Origin: a virus | Strand: one strand, 5' to 3' | Length of the DNA: 64,000 nucleotides | IMG/VR virus record: IMGVR_UViG_3300017917_001687 | Coordinates: 1-64,000 of that record | Notes under the pieces: model-generated | What the model was told of the DNA's origin: nothing | The model's input: only the letters and a program-made list of their open reading frames with translations | Database searches by the model: none | Part shown: piece after piece, positions 54,097-63,897 of the stretch | How the letters are laid out: each line of letters opens with the position of its first letter | How positions within the stretch are numbered: position 1 is the first letter of the stretch | Made by a program: the position numbers and the translations under genes

Positions 54097-55929
54097 ATGG
54101 CTAAGAAAATATCATACGCAACAAGAGATTTTGCAGGGTTAAGACAAGAACTTGTTAATTTAACTAGACAATACTACCCTGATTTAATCAAGAATACAAA
54201 CGATGCATCAATATATTCTGTATTGTTAGATTTAAACGCTGCGGTTGCAGATAATTTACATTTTCACATTGATAGGGTTTGGCAAGAAACAATGTTGGAT
54301 TTTGCACAACAAAGACAATCATTATTTCACATTGCAAAAACATATGGTATAAGATTACCTGGTAATCGTCCATCGGTTGCTTTGTGTGATTTTACAATAA
54401 AGGTTCCTGTTAGGGGGGACAAAGAAGATGAAAGATACTTAGGTACTATTACCGCAGGTGCTCAACTATCAGGTGGTGGACAAGTTTTTGAAACAATTGA
54501 AGATATTGATTTTTCAAATCCTTTTAATAGTAGAGGTGAACCTAATAGACTTAAAATTCCAAATTTTGATGCTAACAATAGGTTGATATCATACTCAATA
54601 GTTAAAAGAGAGGCTGTTGTTAATGGTTTAACAAGAATTTATAGAAGAGTAATTAATCAAACAGATCAAAAACCATTTTTAAAACTTTATCTACCGGAAC
54701 AAAACGTATTGGGTGTAACATCAATAATACATAAAGAGGGAACAAACATTGTTGCTAATCCAAGTAATTCTGAATTTTTATCTTCACCAAATAAGTGGTA
54801 TGAAGTTAAATCGTTAATACAAGATAAAATTTTTATTCCAGATCCAACAACCGCTTCAGATAAAGAAAATTTTGTGGCGGGCACATATGTTCCTGTTACA
54901 AACAAATTTATTACAGAATACACCCCTGAGGGATATTTCTCAGTTACTTTTGGTTCGGGAAATGTTAATCCGCTTGATAATTTAGATAACTATAATCAGG
55001 GGTCTTTAAGAGTCAGTTTAGGTACCTATCTAAATAATTTATCATTAGGTGCGGTACCAGGTCCAAACACAACAATATTTGTAAAATATAGAGTTGGTGG
55101 TGGTGCCGATACAAATATAGGTGTTGATGTAATTACAAACGTTGATAATGTTGATTTTGTAATCAATGGTCCTAATAGTAATATCAATAACCAAGTTCAA
55201 CAATCATTAACAGTTTCAAACGTAACACCTGCAGTAGGTGGTGCTGACCAACCCACAATAGAAGAGATTAGAAATTTAATTGGATATAATTTTGCAGCAC
55301 AAAACAGGGCGGTTACATTAAACGACTATAAAGTTTTGATTGAAACGATGCCATCCACATTTGGTGCACCAGCTAAAGTTAGTGTAATGGAAGAAGATAA
55401 TAAAATAAAAATTAAACTTCTTTCATATGATGAAAATGGTAATTTAATTGACACCGTTTCAAACACTTTAAAAAATAATATAGTAACATATCTATCAGAA
55501 TATAGAATGGTTAATGACTTTCTTGAGATTGAAAGTGCTGAAGTTATTGATATGTCATTAGAGATTGACCTTATAATCGATAAAAATAATAATCAAACCG
55601 AAATAATTAGAACATGTATACAAGATGTCGTTGATTATTTTTCGGTAGATAAAAGAAAAATGGGTGACCCATTATTTGTTGGTGATTTAAATAGAATCAT
55701 TAATGATGTTAATGGTGTTGTCAATGTTGTTGATATAAGAGTTTTCAACATGATAGGTGGGGAATACTCAACCGCAGAAGTAGCTCAATCATATGTTGAT
55801 AACACAACAAAAGAAATCCAACAATCAGATATGACTATTTTCATGAAATCAAATCAAATATATCAAGTAAGATTTCCAGAAAAAGATATTAAAATCAGAG
55901 TTAAAACTATAGGAACAACTACATTCTAA
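54097..55929 (+). CDS. Baseplate wedge protein gp6-like (baseplate J family)
   Basis: This 610-residue protein starts YATRDFAGLRQELVNLTRQY, the usual N-terminal helix of gp6/J-type proteins. The later core has VTLNDYKVLIETMPSTFGAP, and the segment SVDKRKMGDPLFVGDLNRII leads to the final strands. T4 gp6 is 660 residues. Dimers of gp6 form the inner ring of the baseplate and link neighbouring wedges. It follows gp25 in the same unit. The downstream gene is separated by a 55-base gap with a late box. Confidence 0.85.
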   Translation: MAKKISYATRDFAGLRQELVNLTRQYYPDLIKNTNDASIYSVLLDLNAAVADNLHFHIDRVWQETMLDFAQQRQSLFHIAKTYGIRLPGNRPSVALCDFTIKVPVRGDKEDERYLGTITAGAQLSGGGQVFETIEDIDFSNPFNSRGEPNRLKIPNFDANNRLISYSIVKREAVVNGLTRIYRRVINQTDQKPFLKLYLPEQNVLGVTSIIHKEGTNIVANPSNSEFLSSPNKWYEVKSLIQDKIFIPDPTTASDKENFVAGTYVPVTNKFITEYTPEGYFSVTFGSGNVNPLDNLDNYNQGSLRVSLGTYLNNLSLGAVPGPNTTIFVKYRVGGGADTNIGVDVITNVDNVDFVINGPNSNINNQVQQSLTVSNVTPAVGGADQPTIEEIRNLIGYNFAAQNRAVTLNDYKVLIETMPSTFGAPAKVSVMEEDNKIKIKLLSYDENGNLIDTVSNTLKNNIVTYLSEYRMVNDFLEIESAEVIDMSLEIDLIIDKNNNQTEIIRTCIQDVVDYFSVDKRKMGDPLFVGDLNRIINDVNGVVNVVDIRVFNMIGGEYSTAEVAQSYVDNTTKEIQQSDMTIFMKSNQIYQVRFPEKDIKIRVKTIGTTTF

Positions 55930-55969
55930 TTTTATTTTTGATTATTATTCTGGAAATTATATAAAATTC

Positions 55970-55977
55970 TATTTATA
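55970..55977 (+). promoter_or_regulatory. Putative late promoter TATTTATA
   Basis: Context TCTATTTATATAG, 7 bases before the ATG at 55985. Confidence 0.5.
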
Positions 55978-55984
55978 TAGAAGT

Positions 55985-58900
55985 ATGCAGAAACATAGAA
56001 TTTCCACAAATATAGGTGTTGACAATAAAGTAGTTGTTGAATTAAAACAAGATTATGATTTATTAGAAATCTTGTCACTTAAATTCACCCAAACAGAGGC
56101 GTATTCCTCAATGTGCTCCGATTATGGGGTTGTTTGTGGTAGAATATCAGTAAATAATGGTTTTGGTGTACCTAACATCCGGGTATCAATTTTTATACCA
56201 ATACAAGATGAAGATATTGACGATCCTGTCGTTTCTGCTCTTTACCCATACACAACCGTTGACGATAAAAATGAAGATGGTTATAGATATAATCTATTAC
56301 CCGCTAGAAGACAACATGGTGGTCATGCACCGACAGGAACATTTCCTGATCAAACAGACGTATTAACAAGAGAAGAGGTACTTGAAGTATATGAAAAGTA
56401 CTACAAATACACAGTAAAAACAAACGAGGCTGGCGACTTCATGATATGGGGTGTTCCTGTTGGTTCACAAACATTACATGTTGATACCGATCTTTCTGAT
56501 ATTGGTTGTTTCTCATTAAGACCAGATGATTTTATCAGACAGGGAATGGGTGTTGATAAATTCAAAAATAACTATGAATTTAAAAACTCTAATGATATTG
56601 ATTCGTTACCACAAATCGTTTCTTTCAATCAAACAATTGAAGTGTATCCATTTTGGGGAAATGAAGATTTATGTGAGATTGGGATAACCAGAACCGACTT
56701 TGATTTGTCTAGTCGAGGTGTTAAGATTGAACCCAAGGCTTATTTGTTAGGGTCCGTATATTCCGATCAAGGTAATATAACTGTTAATAAGAATTGTACA
56801 CCGAAAGGTAAGATGGGTAGAAAGTGTGACCTAACGACTTTTGGGTGTAATGTTGAAATTATAAGATTTAATAGTTTAAGAGACTCTAAAGGTAGACCTG
56901 GTTTGGAATTTTATGAATTTCAAGAAGATGTTGATGATGATGGTTCATTTGTTATACCATTACCGATGAATATGGATTATGTGTTCACAAATGAATTTGG
57001 GGAAAATGAAGTTACTAACGACCCAAATAAAGGAATACCAACATCTGCATGTTATCGTTTTAGGATTTCACCAAAAGACCAAGGGGTAACTGATGGATTT
57101 TTTGGTAGTAGTAGGGTTTTGGGTAGTTATCTAATACCAAACTTAAGAGAATATAGCGCAAATGATACCGAAATAAACAAATCATATGCTTGGTCATTAA
57201 ATTGGGATGATTATCCAACAGCGGCAATAAATGATAGTGTTGTGTTTAAAAACGTTTTGGGTAGTTATTATCCTGAAGATTATTTTTATAGATTTACCTA
57301 TAATAAGGTGTATGCGATATCTTCTTTTATGGGTGTACACTTTTCAAAAGGATTTTTAAGTGGTAGAGACAATTTCTTGGGATTAAAAGACATATCACCA
57401 AAAGATGATGAAGATTGTCAAAGTGAGGTTTTAACACCACCGACAAATTGGGGATGGAGGAAGTTTACTTTTCCAATTTTATTAACATTAGTTATTAATT
57501 TCTTTGAGAGGTTAATTTACAAAGCGTTCGTAGGTGCGGTACAGATAATAATAACACCATTTCAAATAATGTATGAAGAAGTAAGGTTTACAATTGATTT
57601 AGGTTTTACAACATTTACATTCGCACCCTTTAATAGTTGGGATGAATTAATTATTGAACCATTACAAAGTTTCGGGACACTAAACTTAGGTACGGTTGTT
57701 TACCCTGAATGTGAATCTTGTGGTGATGTTGAAATACCAAATCCAGATCCTGTTACAGGTTCCGTAATTGATACCGATCCTGCACTTTTATATGAAAAAG
57801 TTGGTGAAGGTAAAGCGGTTAGGGATACTGTTGATGTTTATATTGATTGTGAAACTTGGAGTTTACAACCACCAACAACATCAGGATCAACAATTTTTGC
57901 ATACAATGATTGTTCGACAAACGCACTAACGAGTGTGACCTTAACTAGTGGTAGTTCTGTTACAAATGTTTGTATTAGACCACTTTCTTTGTCTATTACT
58001 CAGGTGGGTAATGGTGATGGTAGTGGATCGGCAATTGGTCAATGTGATAGTCTTATAACACACACACCAATTTACGATCCCGATAATACCAAAGAAGAAT
58101 TTATACTTAGTGATGTTTACACGGGAGCAACAATTCCGTTAACATCTTATAGTGCCTTTACCGTTTCGGGTAACACATATACATTTCCATTCATTAAATC
58201 TAATCAAAGTGCTTTCCGTAAATTTTTAATAAAATTAACGGGTTATTTACCACACGGTGATGTTGTTTCTTCTGGATCAACGGCGATATCAAATTTAAAC
58301 ATAACATCGACTGGAAGATCCGATTTATTAAATTTAACCACATATAGTGTTGCGATACCAATCACAATAAATGGATATAAGGGTACTGTAGTAAATAATT
58401 TAAATAATTGGGTTAGATACGTTGATGATAACGGCAATGATTTTCCGTGGACAGGATTTACATATGAGATATATGATACCTTTTTATTAAAACCATTACC
58501 ACCAGAAGATTCTTTTAGTTCTGCGGGGTTACCAGATGGTTGTTTATCAAGAAATACAATTTACAAAGAAAGCATCGTTAAAGGTAGCTATTGTGGGACC
58601 GGTGTAACACAATCATACAATACGTTAACTTATATTGAAGGTGCGAATTCATGTAAACCATATAATTTATTAACGGTGGGACAATCCGCATACGAACAAA
58701 AAATAAATGGTTGTACTATTGTTTGTTCACAAAGAAGTGGTTTTTCAGAATTAAGAAACGGAATTTATAGTGTCGTACCAGCGGCAAGTAGTAGTAATTG
58801 GAGAATTCAATTTGATTTAATTGATGAGTATGCCAGAACAAAACTTGTTAACAAGTTATTTTGTGAAGGTATTGTTAGTTATTCGTTTATTGACAATTGG

Positions 58901-60181
58901 TTAGCCGGATCTTTATATATGTTCCCATTCAAAGCAAAAGTTAGGTGGGACAATGAAGAACAATTAGACTTAAATTTTAGATGGACAAAATATTGTCCTA
59001 ATTTGGTTTATTTCAAAGTAAGTGAATCAACAACAAATTCACCAGTTAAGAGATTTTATTATAGATCCACAAAGTTTAATGGTTCTGATTTTACTAGATA
59101 TGATGGTTTTGGGGATGATTATGGAACTTTAGCACATCCAACAACTGTTGTGGATTTAGGACCAAGAGACGAGTTCATAAAAGAAATTTGTGTTGACCCA
59201 TCTTTGGATCCTAATTGTTCTGTTGTTAGAAGTGTCAGCTCAACATCATTCCAAAATTTTAAAGAATTGTTGGGTTTATATATAAATTATAGGTTGGACA
59301 CTGGTGGCGACAACTATTCATATAAAAACTTTTTTGACAATACTGGTTTTGTTTTTAATGACGATAACCGACAAGTTTTAAATGGTGATGTTTTACAATT
59401 ACTATCAATCAATAATGAAGCAGGCATTGAAGAGTTTGATTTACAAAACAAAAGTTATGGAGCGTATTCACCATCTGTTTTAGATCCTGAAGATTATCCT
59501 AATTTATTTAAAGATTCATTAGGTGGTTCAAATGGACCACTACCTGTAAACTTTATTTTAGACACCGATGGGTTTAGGGTTAGAACTTGTTTAAACGAAC
59601 CCGGAAGATTAACTGAATCATCACAAATGGTTCCATTTTTTTATTGGGATAAAAAGGCACCAGGTTTTGGTTCAGGTATTAGTCAATCATGGGATTATGC
59701 AACGGTTAGAAGTGAAAAATTACAAGGGATGACATATCAATACTCATTTACGGGTGATTCGAGTTACAATTATGTATTATTCCCAATGACAAAAGAATAT
59801 AGTGGAGAGACAATAACTATAGGTGGTGTACAATTAAACGATGTTGGTTTTGACATTGAAACAACAGGTTCAACAGTTTACCTATCTTACAGTAATCAAG
59901 AAGAAGGGTTCACTGTGTTATACATTACGTCAGGAACAACCAGTAACCCATTGGCAGGAACATTATATACAAGAACAGGAAGTACAGGTAATTGGGTTTC
60001 AAGATCATGGAACAATGACATTGATTTTATTATTAAACCAACAGGAACCAACTATACGGGTAATTTACAAATACTTTCAACTCCGTTCTTATTTTATTTT
60101 GGTTTGAGACCCGGTAAAACCGCGGTTGATAAATTTGTTGCTAGGTTTGGACCTGCAGGTGTTTTTCCAAGTGCTGAATAA
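55985..60181 (+). CDS. Large baseplate wedge protein (gp7 position)
   Basis: This 1398-residue chain follows gp6 where T4 has gp7 (1032). The N-terminal part contains an Ig-like/carboxypeptidase-regulatory pattern: RISVNNGFGVPNIRVSIFIP and TNEAGDFMIWGVPVGSQTL. A hydrophobic segment around 500-540 (FPILLTLVINFFERLIYKAF) is unusual for a virion protein and could be a membrane-active or buried helix pair. The C-terminal half is Gly/Thr/Ser-rich, strand-rich and carries many Cys. The product is probably a wedge protein with extra surface domains; gp7 homology is by synteny only. Confidence 0.7.
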   Translation: MQKHRISTNIGVDNKVVVELKQDYDLLEILSLKFTQTEAYSSMCSDYGVVCGRISVNNGFGVPNIRVSIFIPIQDEDIDDPVVSALYPYTTVDDKNEDGYRYNLLPARRQHGGHAPTGTFPDQTDVLTREEVLEVYEKYYKYTVKTNEAGDFMIWGVPVGSQTLHVDTDLSDIGCFSLRPDDFIRQGMGVDKFKNNYEFKNSNDIDSLPQIVSFNQTIEVYPFWGNEDLCEIGITRTDFDLSSRGVKIEPKAYLLGSVYSDQGNITVNKNCTPKGKMGRKCDLTTFGCNVEIIRFNSLRDSKGRPGLEFYEFQEDVDDDGSFVIPLPMNMDYVFTNEFGENEVTNDPNKGIPTSACYRFRISPKDQGVTDGFFGSSRVLGSYLIPNLREYSANDTEINKSYAWSLNWDDYPTAAINDSVVFKNVLGSYYPEDYFYRFTYNKVYAISSFMGVHFSKGFLSGRDNFLGLKDISPKDDEDCQSEVLTPPTNWGWRKFTFPILLTLVINFFERLIYKAFVGAVQIIITPFQIMYEEVRFTIDLGFTTFTFAPFNSWDELIIEPLQSFGTLNLGTVVYPECESCGDVEIPNPDPVTGSVIDTDPALLYEKVGEGKAVRDTVDVYIDCETWSLQPPTTSGSTIFAYNDCSTNALTSVTLTSGSSVTNVCIRPLSLSITQVGNGDGSGSAIGQCDSLITHTPIYDPDNTKEEFILSDVYTGATIPLTSYSAFTVSGNTYTFPFIKSNQSAFRKFLIKLTGYLPHGDVVSSGSTAISNLNITSTGRSDLLNLTTYSVAIPITINGYKGTVVNNLNNWVRYVDDNGNDFPWTGFTYEIYDTFLLKPLPPEDSFSSAGLPDGCLSRNTIYKESIVKGSYCGTGVTQSYNTLTYIEGANSCKPYNLLTVGQSAYEQKINGCTIVCSQRSGFSELRNGIYSVVPAASSSNWRIQFDLIDEYARTKLVNKLFCEGIVSYSFIDNWLAGSLYMFPFKAKVRWDNEEQLDLNFRWTKYCPNLVYFKVSESTTNSPVKRFYYRSTKFNGSDFTRYDGFGDDYGTLAHPTTVVDLGPRDEFIKEICVDPSLDPNCSVVRSVSSTSFQNFKELLGLYINYRLDTGGDNYSYKNFFDNTGFVFNDDNRQVLNGDVLQLLSINNEAGIEEFDLQNKSYGAYSPSVLDPEDYPNLFKDSLGGSNGPLPVNFILDTDGFRVRTCLNEPGRLTESSQMVPFFYWDKKAPGFGSGISQSWDYATVRSEKLQGMTYQYSFTGDSSYNYVLFPMTKEYSGETITIGGVQLNDVGFDIETTGSTVYLSYSNQEEGFTVLYITSGTTSNPLAGTLYTRTGSTGNWVSRSWNNDIDFIIKPTGTNYTGNLQILSTPFLFYFGLRPGKTAVDKFVARFGPAGVFPSAE

Positions 60182-61941
60182 TGAAAAATAAAAATATATT
60201 ACTTCCATCAAAAAGATTTTTCGGATCAATAGATGAGGATTTAACGTTAAGGGTTGAACTTGATGAAACAAGAAATTTATTAAGAGAAGGTGATAGAACT
60301 ATAATTCTCGATAATACAGTATTATTTGATAAAGAAAGAAACGAAAGTAACAACTATAAAATACATGGTAAACTAAAAATGGTTTTTAGAAACATGTATA
60401 GTGGTAATACCGATTACACGCCATTAAAAGAATTGTTATATTTGGTTGGAGATGGTAGTGATAATGACTTTACAGGATTTTTACCATACAACGAATTGGC
60501 ATTACTAAGAAAAGATGTTTTAAGAGAGGTTAACCAAGCGGTACCGACAGACGAATTAAATTTCTATCTACCAAACATAGTTGTAAGTGGACAAAGTCAA
60601 CACATGTCAATAACATCCATTGAAGCACCATACCATAATTGGAACATATATTTGAGTTATGTTTATTCGGGGGACACACAACACCCTATGAAATATACCT
60701 TAAGTGGTGGTACGGTTTTTGATTTTATTGCTGGTGACGGAATACCATTTAGAATTAGTGACAATGGAAGTACATATCGTTTAACAAGTCCAGTTGAACA
60801 TGGTTTTACTGATGGTGAATATATCACCATATCGGGAGGAACATTAAACAATACCATACCTGTTTCAGGAAGAACTTTTTTAGTAACATCCGTGGGTTCT
60901 GAAATTTATAACTCTGAAAAATATGTGTTAGATATCTCAAAATCAGAAGTACCATCAGGAACAACATTTAGTACTGTGGTGTTTGGGAAAAGGTGTATTG
61001 ACGTTAGAAATATATCGGGAACAACATCAACATATTATGTACATAAACACAAAACACTAACATCTGAAAAAGATTATATTCTTGATAAGGTTGGTTTTGA
61101 ATCACCTATTTGGGAAAATGAAAGAAAACTAGTGTTTGAAAATAGTTCAGGGGTTAACGATTTTTTAGTTGAGAGAAATAGAATGGAGTCATTGATTTAT
61201 GACTTTAAATCATCGTTTGTTTTGACAGGATTAACCAATAATTTGGGATACACACCAACAGATGTTTATGTCACTGTTGTTTTCATAAACGGCAATGGAT
61301 TTTTTGAATATCCACCTAAAGTTGGTTGGAAATTTAATTTTCACGACACATGGATTGACGAACATTTTGATGGATCAAATAGTATTGAAACAACAATACC
61401 AACAACAGCATTCACAAGAACCGATAATGCAATAGTGTATAATTTTACTGGTGGAACAGAATTACCATTAGGTACAATATTAAATGGTGCCTTTGTTGAA
61501 TATAACGAATCTGAATTGAAGGAAAGAATTGTTAGTGAGGCTTTTCATAGAATATCTAATCCTGTAAACATTTTTGATTATGGTCAAGATGGAAATACGT
61601 CTGGTTTCTCGGGAGCATCCCCAACAAACTTATTTGGATTATATTACCAACCACACAATAGGATTAAATTAAGACAATTATCACCATACATTGAAACTTC
61701 AACAACAAAAGAAGTATATAATTTACCACAAAACGCAAAATATTCTGAAGATGAAAAACTTTGGAAATGGAGAGATTTGTATGATCATGGATTTATTGAC
61801 CCTGATGGTTTCGGAACAAATTATCCATTCATTAATAATATTCACTACGTAAAAAATGATATTAATTTCTATTTACGTAATGAGAACTTATACACAAATA
61901 AACAAGATTTAATCAAAACGGTAACTAGCTTTAAATGTTAA
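60181..61941 (+). CDS. Baseplate/tail structural protein (gp8 position)
   Basis: This 586-residue unrecognised virion protein is linked to the preceding gene by TAATG. Sequence blocks include EDLTLRVELDETRNLLREGD near the start and YHNWNIYLSYVYSGDTQHPM. A region of repeated Gly-Ser-Thr-rich strands follows, with the ending INFYLRNENLYTNKQDLIK. It is strand-rich with no enzymatic motif. It begins the last block of co-transcribed wedge genes before the window end. Confidence 0.62.
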   Translation: MKNKNILLPSKRFFGSIDEDLTLRVELDETRNLLREGDRTIILDNTVLFDKERNESNNYKIHGKLKMVFRNMYSGNTDYTPLKELLYLVGDGSDNDFTGFLPYNELALLRKDVLREVNQAVPTDELNFYLPNIVVSGQSQHMSITSIEAPYHNWNIYLSYVYSGDTQHPMKYTLSGGTVFDFIAGDGIPFRISDNGSTYRLTSPVEHGFTDGEYITISGGTLNNTIPVSGRTFLVTSVGSEIYNSEKYVLDISKSEVPSGTTFSTVVFGKRCIDVRNISGTTSTYYVHKHKTLTSEKDYILDKVGFESPIWENERKLVFENSSGVNDFLVERNRMESLIYDFKSSFVLTGLTNNLGYTPTDVYVTVVFINGNGFFEYPPKVGWKFNFHDTWIDEHFDGSNSIETTIPTTAFTRTDNAIVYNFTGGTELPLGTILNGAFVEYNESELKERIVSEAFHRISNPVNIFDYGQDGNTSGFSGASPTNLFGLYYQPHNRIKLRQLSPYIETSTTKEVYNLPQNAKYSEDEKLWKWRDLYDHGFIDPDGFGTNYPFINNIHYVKNDINFYLRNENLYTNKQDLIKTVTSFKC

Positions 61942-62769
61942 ATGGAAATTTTACGTAAAAATATCGATCAGAATATCACATTATCTCAAGATTTATCGTT
62001 TAAAACCGATTTGGGGTGGACGGAAGGTGCTGAACAAATGGATAAAGAAATACTTTATTCAATTATAAACCCAACCGAAAACTATGAAACCGTTAGATAT
62101 ATTCATTCGCCTTACACATCAACAACAACAAACATACTTCAAACAGATATTTGGTATGAATTTAACTTTTTAGCAAATACAACAACAGCGTCAACATATA
62201 CCCAAAATTATGAAGTGGTTGGAATTTCATTAACTGAAAATGCTAAGATGTTAAGACAATCAACAGAAAGTTTTTTCAGATTAGAATTTTATAAAACCTC
62301 TAATGATGAACCACCACTACAAACAAATAGACGATTGGTTTTTACAAAAAACTTAACATTACCTCTTGGTGAAAAAGTTTTTTATACCGGAACAACATCT
62401 GGCGGAACAATACCAATTAACGATTATATATATTTTCCTGTTTTCACAGGATCCAATTATAGAAATACCGAAAATATGTATCTTTTTTGGTTTGCTGACG
62501 ACACACCTTTTGATGAAACAAATTTAACGGGTAATACTTTTTATATGACTGCCAAATTTTATAATGCTAAAGACGGAACTGTTGTTGATTTTGTCAACAA
62601 ATCTTTGGGATATGGTCAAAATATAAACGAACAAAACGATTTATATTTTAAAGTTATAATTGATAGGACGGATTTTTCATATCAGATTTTCAGATTTAAT
62701 AATTCAACTCTTGGACAAAGAATTGGAGAAAGGGTTGACCCAATAAAATTCTATGAAAGAAGAAAATAA
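61942..62769 (+). CDS. Baseplate/tail structural protein with ILRKNI start
   Basis: This 275-residue protein starts MEILRKNIDQNITLSQDLSF; the ILRKNI segment recurs near the start of the next gene product, indicating a shared N-terminal attachment module. The body is a beta-sandwich-like protein (DIWYEFNFLANTTTASTY) with no catalytic motif. It begins directly after the previous stop, without any spacer, and its own stop overlaps the next ATG. A wedge-associated fibre-attachment role is inferred from position. Confidence 0.6.
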   Translation: MEILRKNIDQNITLSQDLSFKTDLGWTEGAEQMDKEILYSIINPTENYETVRYIHSPYTSTTTNILQTDIWYEFNFLANTTTASTYTQNYEVVGISLTENAKMLRQSTESFFRLEFYKTSNDEPPLQTNRRLVFTKNLTLPLGEKVFYTGTTSGGTIPINDYIYFPVFTGSNYRNTENMYLFWFADDTPFDETNLTGNTFYMTAKFYNAKDGTVVDFVNKSLGYGQNINEQNDLYFKVIIDRTDFSYQIFRFNNSTLGQRIGERVDPIKFYERRK

Positions 62770-63872
62770 TGCAAAACAAAGAAAAAAATAGTTACCAAAT
62801 ACTTAGAAAAAATATTCAATCGGTTAAGTTAGATTCATTAACCGAACAATATTGGTATGATAGTGATGGTGATAAAATATACTGGTCCGGATCAACAACA
62901 TTACCCCCATCAAATGGGTATGTTATATACAATGATAGTGGTTTACAAACAAATGGTTACTATAAATGGTCGGGATCAACATGGGTACAAATAACAAAAG
63001 CCGAGGCTTATGGGGATTATTATTTACCTGTCTTTTTAGAAACGTCTGTTGATGAAATGGGTGTTATGGTTGGTTTTGATGGTGAGATGGAACAAGTGGA
63101 ACAAATATGTAATTTTAGTTATACACAGACAGGAAATACTGTACAAGTTTACAACACGGTTAACACATCAAAAACATCACAAATAAACGATGTTGTTTTT
63201 GTTGTTAATTGGGGTGATGGTAGTACGAGTGGTTTATCAACAACAAATATTACAACAACACATACTTACGTAAGTTCATCTGGTTATACAGTTTCAATAT
63301 CTATTGATACACCATGGACACAATTTGTAACCAAAAAAATTATCACAGTACCATCAAATACGACAGTAACAAACCCACTTGGTACATTTAGTGGTTTTAC
63401 AATACCATATACTACGATTACAGGACAAACTATAGATTATTTAAATAATTTAGACTACACGAATAACACAGGATATACTACTTTTAATTACGCCTCAGTC
63501 GGAAAAAGTAGAATTAGTGAAAAGAAATTGTATGGTAGTAACACATATTCAGGTGTAACAACCGGTACAACTAGTGGTGTTGCATATAGTGCATATACCA
63601 TAGATGGTTTATACTATCAAGACTTTGAAGATGGAATTACAACAATAACGGGTGCAACATCAGGTTACACTAAAGAAGAAGTCTATAATTTGGTGTTAAC
63701 AAGAAATGAACATTTTATAGGGTTTATAGATGAACCAGTAATTTATTCAGACATTTTTGTTGAAAGAGGAAAACAAGGTGTTCTTGAGAAAAGTTTAAGA
63801 TTATCCGAAATAGATAGTACAGGTGAAATAGAAATTTACGGAAATGGATATTTTAACATACGAAAACAATAA
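62769..63872 (+). CDS. PKD-domain structural protein
   Basis: This 367-residue protein begins with a copy of the attachment segment (YQILRKNIQSVKLDSL), followed by a small Trp/Gly-rich beta module (YWYDSDGDKIYWSGSTTLPP). A PKD domain then follows, with VNWGDGSTSGLSTTNITTTH and YTVSISIDTPW. The C-terminal region ends RGKQGVLEKSLRLSEIDSTG then IEIYGNGYFNIRKQ, which looks like an assembly or docking end. PKD domains mediate surface protein contacts. It probably decorates the baseplate or attaches fibres. Confidence 0.7.
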   Translation: MQNKEKNSYQILRKNIQSVKLDSLTEQYWYDSDGDKIYWSGSTTLPPSNGYVIYNDSGLQTNGYYKWSGSTWVQITKAEAYGDYYLPVFLETSVDEMGVMVGFDGEMEQVEQICNFSYTQTGNTVQVYNTVNTSKTSQINDVVFVVNWGDGSTSGLSTTNITTTHTYVSSSGYTVSISIDTPWTQFVTKKIITVPSNTTVTNPLGTFSGFTIPYTTITGQTIDYLNNLDYTNNTGYTTFNYASVGKSRISEKKLYGSNTYSGVTTGTTSGVAYSAYTIDGLYYQDFEDGITTITGATSGYTKEEVYNLVLTRNEHFIGFIDEPVIYSDIFVERGKQGVLEKSLRLSEIDSTGEIEIYGNGYFNIRKQ

Positions 63873-63878
63873 AATTTA

Positions 63879-63886
63879 TATTTATT
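63879..63886 (+). promoter_or_regulatory. Putative late promoter TATTTATT
   Basis: Context TATATTTATTAAT, 11 bases before the ATG at 63898. Confidence 0.45.
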
Positions 63887-63897
63887 AATAAAAAACT

